DNA from: Polytrichum commune
Lineage: Eukaryota; Streptophyta; Polytrichopsida; Polytrichales; Polytrichaceae
NCBI GenBank assembly: GCA_950295325.1
Contig: OX485804.1
Coordinates: 16,246,001 to 16,310,000, forward strand
Length of the DNA: 64,000 nucleotides
Direction: 5' to 3'
Part shown: in pieces, positions 46,775 through 60,144 of the stretch
Layout of the letters: each line of letters opens with the position of its first letter
Numbering within the stretch: position 1 is the stretch's first letter
Notes under the pieces: generated by a model
Told to the model about the DNA's origin: nothing
Database searches by the model: none
Seen by the model: only the letters and a program-made list of their open reading frames with translations
Translations under genes and position numbers: made by a program

Positions 46775-48773
46775 GGGCCGGGTCGCCCCACCCGGCGCTT
46801 CTACTGGAAAACCTGACCACCCCTCCTTCACACAGTGTGGTGCTATCAGTTGGCATATTCATGTTTGGGCACATAATTTTGTGGGCAATACCACGATCCT
46901 TGTTTGATCTTACAATCAGATGTAACTGTAATTTTTATATAAGAAAGCTGCATTTACTATCAATGTGCCTATCGGTTATATTGATATAAATTGATAAATT
47001 ACTTTCAAACAAAAGCTATGACAGATTGTTGTTCACTTCCTCTTCATTCCACATGTCAATGTACGTAAAAATAGCAAACATTACTCAAGATGTAGTCCTC
47101 TGGAATAGGGTAGCAAACCTTATTGAGTTTGGTTGTGGATGTTATAAGTCCGTTAGCTTGAGGTGTCACCAGGTACACCAAGTACGTTCCATATTGTGGG
47201 GGACACCGTTGCACCTATTTCCATAAATTTAGTTTTAAAATATACAAAATTGGTGATAACATTGCGGGTGCATATTATTTACTATAATCTAAAGGTAAAT
47301 AATTGAAGGATCATGACATGGTTTATTATCGATGTCAGTTTGAGTTCATAGACCAACATGATAGTGGCCAATGAGTTTATTTTTTGGTCAAGTTAGTTTG
47401 GAGCAGTTGGATATAGTCCAATGCAATAATGTCTTGTTGTGCAATTTTGTTCTAAAACACTAGAATTAGAGAATCCCAAAGAAAGTAGAAATAATCAAAT
47501 TTGGGATGGTTTAACACCAATCCATCAAGGAACCACAAAGTGATATGTAATAAGAAACAATTATGTAAATACTACAACTTTAGGAGAAAGTTCCATGCAC
47601 AAATCACATGAGAAACTTGTGGATGTTGGGTATGGTTTAGCCCCATTAACATAGATACGTGAAACTAGATGGTATGATCAAAAGATGAAGAAAACGAGAT
47701 GCTTTCGAAGATCATACACATCATGTAATTGTTAATGCCAATGCTAAAATCTTCTAGCATTTGTGAAAGAATCATGATGCAAGCACATAATTTCTTATCT
47801 ACTATACATTTTGAAATTTTCGAATAGCAAGAGCACATGGACGCTCACATGGGCACAATTTAAATGTTCCAAAATGGCAAATCATTCACAATGGCATCTT
47901 GAGAGCACGATGCGGGGATGGCTTAGGAAGTTGATTCACATGCTATATGCCCAAACTAGTGGGGAGAACAATGCAAATGAAAGTGGCTTCTGTAATTGTA
48001 TTATTGAACGTGATAAATAGGGAAATTTGATGTAGAAGTTTTGCAAATATTCTTGTCACACTTAAAACATTCGGTGGTTTGACATGAATTTACCTAGACA
48101 CATTATGGAAATCCATGTCATACTACTCATCTTCAACTAAGTTAGTACATGATTATCTACCATCATGTGAAGATTAATCTTGTTCAAATTACACATGATT
48201 TGGTTCACTTTTGTTCTCACAACTCATCTCATAAGTACTGCAACAATAGAGTTGGTTGAGCATCACTAGGGGTCTCTTTACACGAGGAGTTGAGGCCTTC
48301 AAATTATGAAGCCAATTCACACAAAACATTGACTTGGGTTAACAAAGGGGGGGGGGGATGGGAGCTATGCCATGGCCCCAAGGAAGCAAATTGAGTTCCC
48401 ATTTTGGTCTAACCCAACTCTCTTCCCTTGGGCCGTGTCCTATCTTGTATTTAATGCATTAGAATATACTTTCACCTCGTTAAAATATAAATTTGAGGGA
48501 AGAGGCTTGAGTCCAATATGTAAAGGCCTTGAGGTTGATTTAGTGGATTAGGCCAATCACGTTCAAGAATTTACGCATGTCAAAACCCCAAATTGACCTT
48601 GAATCCTCATGTAAACCAGCCCTTAGCACTCTACACATCTACAAATTCATCTTTTACCACAACTATCAATTCTCAAAATAAATTTTGTTCCTAATTCACA
48701 TAAGCTACACTGCAAGATTAGATCAAAACCTGATGCCAAAACATAGGATCACCTTGAATAGGACACCTGATTG
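46775..48773. repeat. Duplicated RPS8 upstream flank, copy 1
   Basis: Matches 60145-62030 with moderate divergence, for example GTGTGGTGCTATCAGTTGGC, CAATGTGCCTATCGGTTATA and AACTTGTGGATGTTGGGTAT. It has no recognised gene and includes a Harbinger-like element at about 48268-48622. It ends at the insertion point of element M2. Confidence 0.85.
48268..48622. mobile_element. Harbinger-like MITE related to family C (duplicated copy)
   Basis: The left end GGGGTCTCTTTACACGAGGA and right end TCATGTAAACCAGCCC form a degraded inverted pair. The interior has GGCCTTGAGGTTG-type words and a G run near 48348. It lies within the duplicated flank, and its partner is 61530-61877, so insertion predates the duplication. 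Confidence 0.55.
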
Positions 48774-49800
48774 GGGGTCGTTAAACTCCCCCCCCCCCCC
48801 CTCACCCCACCCACAAACTATTCGGGGGAGGAAGATTCGAGTAAGGGTAGCCGCCCGTCCAAAAAATCCATATTTTCTAGACCCAACCGAAAATTGTTGC
48901 CCGCCCGCCCAACTTTAATAAAACCATTGCTCTTGCATTTTTGAAGGCTACTTATCCACAAATCCCATATCAAGTGCTCTTCACCTTCAAGGTCCAAAAT
49001 CCAATATATATGTTCACTTCCATTGAGTACGTAAGCAATTGACTAGGATTTCATTTCCAAAGTGAAACCGCCTAGAAAACATGTAATTAACTTGAAAGTC
49101 AAAAATATTACAAAACCCTCATTAGCACCGAGGTTATAATTTTTGTGACTTATGATTGAAAGGGTCTTGGTACCTACTAGAATCGATCATGATTTTATAG
49201 TTAATTAGGCTTGATTAATTTGGTAAGCATACTTTCTGATTTAATTGGTCTTAATTAGGATCAATGAGAAGTAATTAGACTTAGTTACATTCAATCACAC
49301 TTAATTAGTTCAAATGCATATGAATACTTTGTGAAAGTAGAAGGTATGAACTAGACTATAATATTTAAGAGATTGAAAATAAATCACTAATTTTCGTTCC
49401 ATTTTAGAATGACAAAGACCCTTTCAATCCTAACTCACCAAAATTTTAACCTCAGTGCTAATGAGGATTTTATAATATTTTTGACTTCCGAATTAATTTC
49501 ATGCTTATTTGACGGGCTTCACTTTGAAAATGAAATCCCAATCAATTGCTTAGTTACCCAATGGAAGTGAACAAATATATTGGATTTGGGATCTTAAAGG
49601 TGAAGTGCACTCAATATGGGATTTGTGGATAAGTAACCTCCAAGTATCCAAAACAATGGTTTTTTGAAGTTGGACTAGCGGGCACCAATTTTCAGTTGGG
49701 TCTAGAAAATCTATATTTTTTGGACGGGCGGCTGCCCCTGCCCGAATGTACCTCCCCCAAAAGTTTGAGGGGAAGGGGGGGGGGAGTTTGACGTCCCCCC
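48774..49800. mobile_element. Long-TIR (Mutator-like) element M2 with 9-bp target duplication
   Basis: It begins GGGGTCGTTAAACTCCCCCC and ends GGGGAGTTTGACGTCCCCCC. ACCTGATTG on the left (48765-48773) and AACTGATTG on the right (49801-49809) are the target duplication with one change. The duplicated locus retains the unfilled site AACTGATTG at 62031-62039. The inverted arms are several hundred bp long. They share wording with M1, for example GTGCACTCAATATGGGATTTG-like sequence, CGGGCGGCTGCC and GAAGTGAA near the ends, so M1 and M2 are one family. There is no transposase. Confidence 0.92.
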
Positions 49801-49809
49801 AACTGATTG

Positions 49810-50610
49810 ACAAGCTCGATCCATCCAGCTGCTCTTGTAACAAGCTTATAATATTCACAAGGTCTTCACTAATTTAAAAAAGAATTGGAGAAAATAACAT
49901 CAATGTAATGAGAGTACAGAGGGGAATCTCAACACCAAAAGGAGAGCTTCACAGCAATAGGTGGCCATTGGGCTTCTGGATGACATGACTTCGTGACGAT
50001 GAAGACAACAACTTGGAAGGGCTGGACAAACAAGGTGCAACTTCAACAGGGAATTCCTTATTAACCAACGAATTGGTCTCATACAATCAACCTCTCATGC
50101 ACACAACTTTGCATATGAACTGTTACAGAATTCCTGTGGTTCCAAGTTTGACTGGGCCACAGGGAGAACCGGATGACCAGTCACCGCCTTCTTACTTGTG
50201 AATTGCAATCACAACTTGCAAGACACAATTGTCTTAAAAAACTGCCCAGCAGCGTACTGGTAACTATGTATTATGACTTAACTGGTGATGCCACCATGTA
50301 CATTTTAGAGCCAGTTGTGGGAGCCTGATTGTGTTCAAAAACATCATCACTTCAAGAAGACCAAAGAAGCTTGGGCATCTTCCACACTCTTCCTTAGTGT
50401 GGAAATGACACCAGAGGGGTCCTTAGACCCAACAATTGCACTCCCTGCCACAACACAGTTAGCTCCTGCATCTGCCGCTTGTTTGATTGTCGAAGGACTT
50501 AGGCCCCCATCAACCTGCCAAAGACCCAGAACTGATGAGCATACACCCTAAAAATTTCTCAAATTCAACACGGGATAATAACTACTGTGGTGCAATATAT
50601 AATGCTGGAT
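49810..50610 (-). pseudogene. RPE: Ribulose-phosphate 3-epimerase remnant (last exon only)
   Basis: The last exon (50514-50347, 56 codons with stop) is intact in frame: [51 protein letters not shown]. It matches 62735-62568, but AVFG has become AIVG in the phosphate-binding segment. Similarity to the 62 kb copy continues through the 3' region and stops near 50610, so all upstream exons are missing. It is therefore a truncated duplicate that cannot make the enzyme. Confidence 0.88.
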
Positions 50611-50763
50611 GCATGCAAGCGGGAATGCCTTCATGGGCACAGTCTCAGGATCCCGCAGGTAGTTCGTATTCAATTTTGGCACCAACTTACCCCATGCTTC
50701 CTGTGATAGTAATCTATCATAAATGGTGTCAGCATAGGTGTCAGGGGGAGTTGAAGACACCAC
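50545..50763 (-). other. Unrecognised coding-like fragment at a duplication breakpoint
   Basis: The - frame reads STPPDTYADTIYDRLLSQEA, WGKLVPKLNTNYLRDPETVP and then MKAFPLACIQ. Its wording looks protein-like, with plausible conserved-type Trp, Pro and Gly positions. I do not recognise the family. It abuts the breakpoint where RPE similarity ends (about 50610), so it may come from the locus joined there. Confidence 0.3.
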
Positions 50764-50867
50764 GAAGAGCTCATTTTAATAAGTCTCCAGTCTGTATCAC
50801 AGTTTTAATCTTTATCCTTATTTATACCGAACAAAAAGCATTGGTGCAAGTTCCAAACTATCGCGCA

Positions 50868-51015
50868 TTAAGTGGAGACCACTTCAGAGCGGGGGATGGC
50901 CAATTACACGTGAATTTCCTTATGAAAAGGGGACCAAGCTTCCTAAAGATGATGTCCCATATACTTCTGGCAGTGAGGACTATATCTTCACAGCCTCTTT
51001 AGGCCACAAGATCTT
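50868..51015 (+). other. Unrecognised coding-like fragment
   Basis: The + frame reads KWRPLQSGGWPITREFPYEK, GTKLPKDDVPYTSGSEDYIF and TASLGHKIFKSL, with no stop in about 145 bp and good protein-like character. It runs into the segment (51000-51120) that recurs at 29.5 and 43.6 kb. The family is unknown. Confidence 0.3.
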
Positions 51016-51250
51016 CAAATCACTCGTTATAAGGGTCTCCAACAGTGTAACCACATAGACCACCTGTTAAGAGGCTTTTTTTCTCAAATACAAATGATGT
51101 GTTATTTCAACCGATTATTTGTTGCCATCTTTCATTTCTTAGTACTGAATTGATGTTGGTTAGAATCTTGACAAAATCAGGGTTCTTGGTGTTCAAAAAT
51201 ACTTTGCTGTTTCTGGGATGCGCCACTCAACTGTGTTTCGGTGTTAGTCC
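51000..51250. repeat. Rearranged DNAAF1-flank fragment beside RPS8 copy 2
   Basis: Counterpart of 43570-44060: TACAAATGATGTGTT, then GATGTTGGTTAGAATCTTGA and ACAAAATCAGGGTTC. It gives the same junction order as beside RPS8 copy 1. Confidence 0.6.
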
Positions 51251-51770
51251 TGCCAGTACTAGGAATTTGAGATCCAGAACAGACTTTGAGTATCCAACAG
51301 ACATTCCTTCAGACCAGAGTAAGGCACCACAGGACACCGCTGCACATCCTATACGACTGTTGTTATTCTAGACAAACCACATACTGATTTCCACTATAAT
51401 TTCAAATTGAATCCACATGCAAGACCATTCAAAGAAGGACATGTAAATTTCGTTTACATGAGCTGCCTCCAACATGATACCATACAGAACTAACTCAATT
51501 CAGATTTCTACACCATTGTATTTCTGAAAACGTGGTCATTTCGAACACTGCACTCACCCTCCAGGGCCCTGATAGAAATCGTCATCATCAAGGAGAATCT
51601 ATAAGGTACATGACAGAGGAAATCCGAGAATTGACATAGAAAATAGGAGAGGGTTGCAATAAGCCCATATCCTCCATCCAACAGCTTAAAATATTCTCAG
51701 CCAGGAAGTCCCATCTATGTCTACTTAAACCACAACCTCCTGCACTACCACCTGACCACCAGATACAAGC

Positions 51771-53943
<2,173 letters not shown>

Positions 53944-54142
53944 GGTTCGCGACGAAGATCGGAGCTCGGAAAAGAGCGAACACAAGGGCAGCCGTCTCCT
54001 TTAGGGTATGAAACCCTTCCCCCGGGCGACCCTCCGTTTCCTCGGGCCGGGTCATCCCACCCGGCGCTCCTACTGGAAAACCTAACGAGCCTAGTACTGC
54101 AGGTATTATTTACAAATAAAATTTAATGTTCAGATATTGTAA

Positions 54143-55125
54143 GGGCCACTTCACACACGATCCAAGGGCCATGACCATGAAATGGTGAGGGCCCTTTACT
54201 ATTTTCCAAAGGCCGTCCCATATGTGTTGGGCTACACATATTGTGAAGTGACGGGCTGCAAAGATAGTGTGAAGTGAGAAAGGACCATGTTGAGGGACCA
54301 TTTCATATTTAATTAGTGGGAAAAGAAGGGCAAATCTTATCTCACTGGTTTTATATTTTATATTTTATATATTTTTTGAGTTTTATATTGGTGAGGAAAG
54401 GAAAGGAAAGAAAGCATGATGGATCGTTTTGAGAGAAGAGGCATAATTCTTGTTGCATTGGCTTTTATATTGGTGTTTGCGCATGATTGTGCAACATCTG
54501 TTTGATATGCAAGCAGTGGTACTCAATGAAGAATGGGAAAATGACTTTAAGCATTTGCTTTGAGAGTATGAAGATGAGCGATCGTAGTGTATGGGCATTT
54601 GAAAGAACAATAGGGCTCAATGATATGTTATTATTGGGTTCTTGCACGGAAAAAATATTCAAGCAAAAAAATTGTGTATGACATAGCACATTTAAGTTTC
54701 TTTATGAGAGGTTAGGTCCATATTTGCAAAGGAAAAGTACACATATGAGAGAGACAATTTTAGTTCAAAGTAGAGTTGCAATGTCATTAGAAAGGCTTGG
54801 GACAGGAAATACCTTGTGTACCTCATATACCTAGGAGATGTACATGAGATGGCTGAAAATAAAATTTCATAAATAAAGAGAATTTTTTTGTAGATTAATA
54901 AATTTTCATTTACAAGGGATATTTGTGCAATTTCCAATAAAAATATTTTATTTGGTTTTATTACATGGTATAGTTGATACACAATATGTATTTTGGAATT
55001 ACAAATTTGGATAGGCACGAAGTATGCACAATTGGACATTGTTCCTATGAACAAAAGATGAAATAGTTTGCATTAAAGATAAATTCTTACATTTTAAGTT
55101 AATTACATATCATGCATGTCTAGTG
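54143..55125 (+). pseudogene. PIF/Harbinger element remnant with transposase fragment
   Basis: A TAA followed by GGGCCACTTCACACACGA (54140-54160) matches the family A MITE terminus. Downstream on +, a candidate N-terminus MDRFERRGIILVALAFILVF (54419) breaks at a stop. 54688-54822 then reads FKFLYERLGPYLQRKSTHM, RETILVQSRVAMSLERLGTG, NTLCT, which is the conserved N-terminal region of plant PIF/Harbinger transposases (DDE_Tnp_4 type). The DDE catalytic part is not recognisable and the right terminus is not found. The pairing of a family A end with this transposase supports assigning the nearby MITEs to PIF/Harbinger. Confidence 0.72.
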
Positions 55126-55164
55126 TGGTTGTGAATTTATAACCCCTTGATTGTCATTTTGCAA

Positions 55165-56285
55165 TTGAACTACTTAGATGAGAGTCCGGTCTTTGAGAAT
55201 GAGCGCATGTTGGTAGAAGCTTAGACTGAAGGTGGCCACAAGGTTAAATCTTTGTCACTTGCAAATTACTATGATAAGCATGGTTGAAAAATCGACTTGA
55301 TGTCACATTCCAATGTGTTCAATATGTTGTGGATCTGGTAATTATGGAAGCCTTAGGGGTGAATTATTTGTAGTGAGTATACATGCTATCAAGCAACGTC
55401 TCCAACCCAAGGTTAATTGCAAGCTCCAATGTTTAGGTCCATTCCAAATCATACCACTTCGGGAATTGGCCAATGCTCATCAATATGACCATGCAGATTG
55501 CAATAACTTACTCGAAGATACATAAGCATGTTCCTCCCCCAACCATTGTAGACCATGGTGGTTATAGATGCACTGTCGTAGCAAGGCATGGGATTAAATA
55601 CCTATGGTAGCCTTTGGGAATACGAAAACAAATCCTTGTATTTCTGTTTTTTTCCTAGCAACAAATGAGAACACAACATAACCAATATTTAAGTATATGC
55701 AGACAAACCACTTGTGGGAATGAAAACATCAAACCATAACAACGAAAGCAACAAGAACAACCACAACTTCAAATGTTTGGATTCCATTTTCGCCAACCAC
55801 CTTATTTGTGTAGTTTTGTGATCTAGTGTACGTCATATTGGTGGTTGGAATTGTCCAAATTTCATGCATAAACCCGAGTTATACACTAATACAATGTAAC
55901 ACTATACCACTAAAACATTGTTAGTGCTATATTTGCCAAGAAGAGAATATTCCTCAGGGGTAACAACTTGCACTAACTATGAGGTTGCATGAACGTGCAT
56001 GTGTCCATACACATGTTCCTAGTTGGGACACATTTGATGACCGTTATGGGAAACTATGATAGGTCCCAACCATGACCTCTGAGAGAGGGATGAGCAACCG
56101 GTGAAGTTTGACTCACATATCACATGGAAGATTGCATTGCTCCAAGCTGAGAAGAGGAAGCAAGAGGAAATACGCAACAAAGAAGTTGCTACAAGGGAAA
56201 ACCACCGAATTGGCAAGTCGTTGCAAGTCCTTATTGAGGATGTTGATAGTAACCCTTTTTGGTATCTCAAATTGTGGAATGTGTT
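55165..56285 (+). pseudogene. DNAAF1: DNAAF1-like pseudogene (inverted duplicate)
   Basis: The exon at 55165-55242 reads LNYLDESPVFENERMLVEA, then a TAG stop where the 32.6 kb copy has TGG (Trp). Its acceptor AG is changed to AA. The next exon (56086 to about 56280) reads RDEQPVKFDSHITWKIALLQ, AEKRKQEEIRNKEVATRENH and is uninterrupted. Leucine-rich-repeat exons are absent. The copy is on +, opposite to the 29-38.8 kb gene, and faces RPS8 copy 3 tail-to-tail. Confidence 0.78.
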
Positions 56286-57029
56286 TAAGATTGTTAAATC
56301 CACCACACACTGGTTATAACAACCACAATCAATATGTAAAGTGTTGAATAAGGCTCCAACTTGTCATCCTAGTTCGTCAAGCTTATTAATTGTAACACAA
56401 AGCTAATACATTACTTCTTTTCAAGTGTGCCATGAAAAATAAAATCTTGGTAGATCATGTGAGCGCACAATGCGTCTCTGTGGTCATTTTCACAAACTAT
56501 GCGGTCCAAATAAGAATTCCCTACATTTAATCTCATGCAAAGAAGACAACTCTAATCCTTCTTGACATGGGTTTTATGACAAGCATTGAAAAGGAGACCC
56601 CATTCCCTTATGTCCACCGTTTCTTTAGGTTGCAACCTTCTAATCCCACTACTTGCGCACTGATCACCGCAAACATGTTAAATTACACTATGAAAAAATC
56701 CAAACATGTGGATCAACGCTAAAGATTCCATGGAAGAACCTAACAGTTGCTTAGTGGTTTGCAACTTGCTCCATTCGGCTCTCTCTACCCAAGAAACTAG
56801 GATCAAAGACTCATGGTGTCCACTCTGCAACACTCCACCCATAAAGTAGTTATATAATAGTCTCAACTCCAAGATTCAAACTCATGACATTTATTTAAGG
56901 GGGGTCCAGTACAAACATCTTCCCTATGAGTTTAAGGTGAGTGCATACTTAATCTCATAAGAGAAAATCAGGGTCCAAAAGAAAATTCTGAACCAGAAGG
57001 GTCCCTTAAAGTTTTCACCTTGGACTTCC

Positions 57030-57568
57030 ATGGATGGCACATATTTTCGCCACCAACTCCATACACCTAACATCACTTTCTTGATTTGGCCTGCAGCTCT
57101 CAATGACATGATTAAGAAGGCTGAAGAAGAGCAACACAATGTGAGCCAAATCATGTTCGAGAAACTGCAAAACAAGAGTATCGAGCGAGAAGCCAAAATG
57201 GACGGCACAGATGAGGCTCCCATTCCTCCAGAAAGTAGTGACGTGCAGACCGCCATCATGCCCACGGATGCAAAATAGGGAGCTGCGGGATGCAGATCGG
57301 GGGAACCTCTTCGGAAGATGTTAAAATGAGTATAGCAGAGATTGAGCTTGAAGGGCCTCCGCTCGGCTTCAAGGCTGTGCAGGGTATCATAGACATGGAT
57401 TGTTGTGGTGACACAGTGAGGACATATAAGTTAATGGCCTGTCAGAAAGTCAATGCCTGCGGCTTCCGCCTCACAAGCCCAATGCATATTGAACACAAGA
57501 TATGCCCAAGGATGGAAAAGGGTGTGTCCAAATTGCATGGGTGTTCATATATTGAATCTTTCAGCTAA
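57030..57568 (+). pseudogene. Broken copy of the 30.2-30.7 kb coding-like exon
   Basis: LIWPAALNDMIKKAEEEQH and FEKLQNKSIEREAKMDGTD match the - frame at 30180-30689. A TAG at 57276 and a frame change split it; the second part (EIELEGPPLGFKAVQGIID, MDCCGDTVRTY) continues in another frame to a stop at 57566. It is consistent with decay of the duplicate. Confidence 0.6.
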
Positions 57569-58257
57569 TGTGTAAGTGGCATTACAACATAGATGAATTG
57601 AAAAGTGATGAACACACAATTACTGTGAGATAATTAGCAAACCCATATCATGCCCATAGTCATTTACCTTATACCTTCAGGAGTTCCTATGAACATCTTA
57701 TTCATTGTCAAAATAAAGATCACATAGGTTCCCTTAACTATGCTTTTGAATGGTCAATAGCACAGTCCAATCTACTTTTTCATGTCTATTCTTACATCCA
57801 TACCTGACCGCAGACAACTCAAAACATGGTGATTAAGCTGGATGACCGAATTACGCTCTCTTACATTACGTTCATGTTGGTTAAAATCTTCACAAAATCA
57901 GGGTTCCCAGTGTCCATAAAGACTTCGCTGATGCTGAGATTCCTCAAGCAGGATACGGTGCAGAACAAACTCATTTCAAACCCCACAGTTTCTACAGTTA
58001 CACTTCTAAAAATGCGTCAATTTCGAACAGTGCGCTGACCCTCCAGGGCCCTGATAAAAATGGCGATTGTCAAGGAGAATGTATATATAGGGTATATGAC
58101 CGATGAAATCCGAAAATTGACATTGAAAACAGGAGAGGGTTGCAATACACCCATATCCTTCATCCGCCAGATCAAAATATCCTCAGCCAGTGAGTCCCAT
58201 CTGTGTCTATTTGAACGACAACCTCCTCGTCCTACCACCTGACCACCAGATGCAAGC

Positions 58258-60031
58258 CTAGGCAGCAGCTCCCTTGCCCTTCTTCTTCTGGATCTTCTTC
58301 AAGTAGAACTCAAGCTCCTTTCCTTCCAAAATGTACCTGCATAATTATCACATCCATTATCAGCAGACGGCTTCCTTTTCAAATCTTACGTACACCTACA
58401 CTGGAATACTAAACCCTAGTGCCCATCAGTGCCAAGGTCTTCAATAGCCATTCCTAGTCTTCCTAGATGAATGATAGCACTCATTAGAGCTACCACTCAA
58501 ACTGTGCGGTTCTCGGTCTCAATAAACCTTAAACCCTAAAAAAGTCGTACTAATTCCCTCGACTTCGCAAAACGTAATTGCCATCAATACGTTTTACACT
58601 CCCTACTCTGGTCTAGAAACCGGGGATTATATTTTGCGTATCATTCAGCAAATCCGGACTGCTAGATATCTGTGCCCAATATAGCACCAAATACACGTAG
58701 AACCGCTGGAGGGGAAGTTTTTGAAAAACTAAACGACAACATATACAACACCATTCGGTTGAAACAAAAAACCCTACCCCTAAAGAACAAACTGTGTAAG
58801 GAAAGAACGTGCTTATGAATATAAATCAACTGCAAACTCAAGATGGGTACATACTTCAAGGAGATATTTCTTTCGCTACTCAACCGAAGACCACGATTCT
58901 TTTATCTTCCGGTTATATTTAAAACAACTTCCCAAACACCAGTTTGACCCTGTCCAATAAACCACAATTCCACATACCCGTCAGCGCGTCCGCATTGACC
59001 AGGTCGGGAAGCGATGCAAGCAAGCAGTCTGCCGCTCGCGAATTGGTCCTCCAAATGGGCATCCAGCTTTTGCCCCTCTTGCCTCTTCGCCAGCTTCCTC
59101 AACACGTGCTTGCTCTTCTTCTTCTCTTCCTCCGTGGCTTCGGCGGACTCCTGCCATATCGGACCACAACCTCACTAATTCAGTACAAATCGCCACACAA
59201 CCCTTCCCACAGCATAACCATGCTGCACCACACGCCCGATTAGGTTTCCCAGACCTACATCAACATCCACCTCCATACACTAATAATCTCCAAAACCTAC
59301 TCACTCACCTCAGCGTCCTTCTTTGCCACCACCTTCTTCTTCTTCCCGATCTCCAACCCGTAATGCTGGCTGTACCACGTTCGGAAAGGAGCGGCGTCCA
59401 CCTGGATGATGGCGTTCTTCACCAAAGTCTGAGTTCGGACCAGCTCGTTGTTCGATGAGTTGTACACCACGTCCAGAATACGGGCCTTGTGGGTCATGGC
59501 CTCGGAACCCCACGAGAAATTCCCAGTGTCCAGACGGAGAGCCCTGAACTTCGAGTTCCCTCCGCGCACGCGAATGCGCCTCACTGTCTTGTTGCTAGAC
59601 AGCTTCGTCATTGCCGCCTGCCTTCCCAACTCGTACCTACCCTCCCACACACAAATCCATCAGTCACCAAACCATGCCAAAACCCCACATACCACCCACC
59701 CACGCCATCGCTCCACACAGACGGGAACCCGATTGGGACAGAGAGCTTACTTGCGCTTCTTGCGCCATGACTTCTTCTTGCCTCCGGTGGCCCGCCTCTT
59801 GTGAGTGGAATCCCGAGAGATACCTGAAACCCCCCAACAACCACACTCGCGCTCAGAAAACACACTCCCACATCACTTTGACCTAAAAACGCACAGCAAC
59901 TACCAATCCAAACCATGCCGTGCTCCTCTCCAGGGGCACACACGCCAACACCTCGCCATCGCATCCGCCTCCATACCCTAAACCCTAAAACAATTTGCGA
60001 AGACGAGACAAGGGCAGAGGAACGCACCCAT
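58258..60031 (-). CDS. RPS8: 40S ribosomal protein S8 (eS8), copy 3
   Basis: Five exons: 60031-60028, 59823-59751, 59636-59309, 59150-58978 and 58336-58258, with the same lengths and GT-AG ends as copies 1 and 2. The predicted protein is 218 aa and appears identical. Intron 4 is only about 640 bp, lacks the MITE of copies 1 and 2, and is strongly diverged from them. Introns 1-3 and the upstream flank, by contrast, are nearly identical to copy 1. Exon 4 carries a silent change (GCGAGC for GCTAGC). The gene is next to the DNAAF1 pseudogene (tail-to-tail) and upstream of RPE. Confidence 0.95.
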
Positions 60032-60144
60032 GGTTCGCGACGAAGCTCGGAGCTTGGAAAAGAGCGAATACAAGGGCAGCCGTCTCCTTTAGGGTATGAA
60101 ACCCTTCCCCCGGGCGACCCTCCGTTTCCACTGGCCGGGTCGCC

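Larger units (their letters stand above)
55140..58060 (+). repeat. Inverted duplicate of 28.86-32.64 kb
   Basis: Exons, introns and 3' DNA match in reverse orientation. The extra 0.7 kb segment of the other copy (29020-29740) is missing at about 57870. The block ends at GACCCTCCAGGGCCCTGAT (58029-58050), immediately before RPS8 copy 3 3' DNA. Confidence 0.85.
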
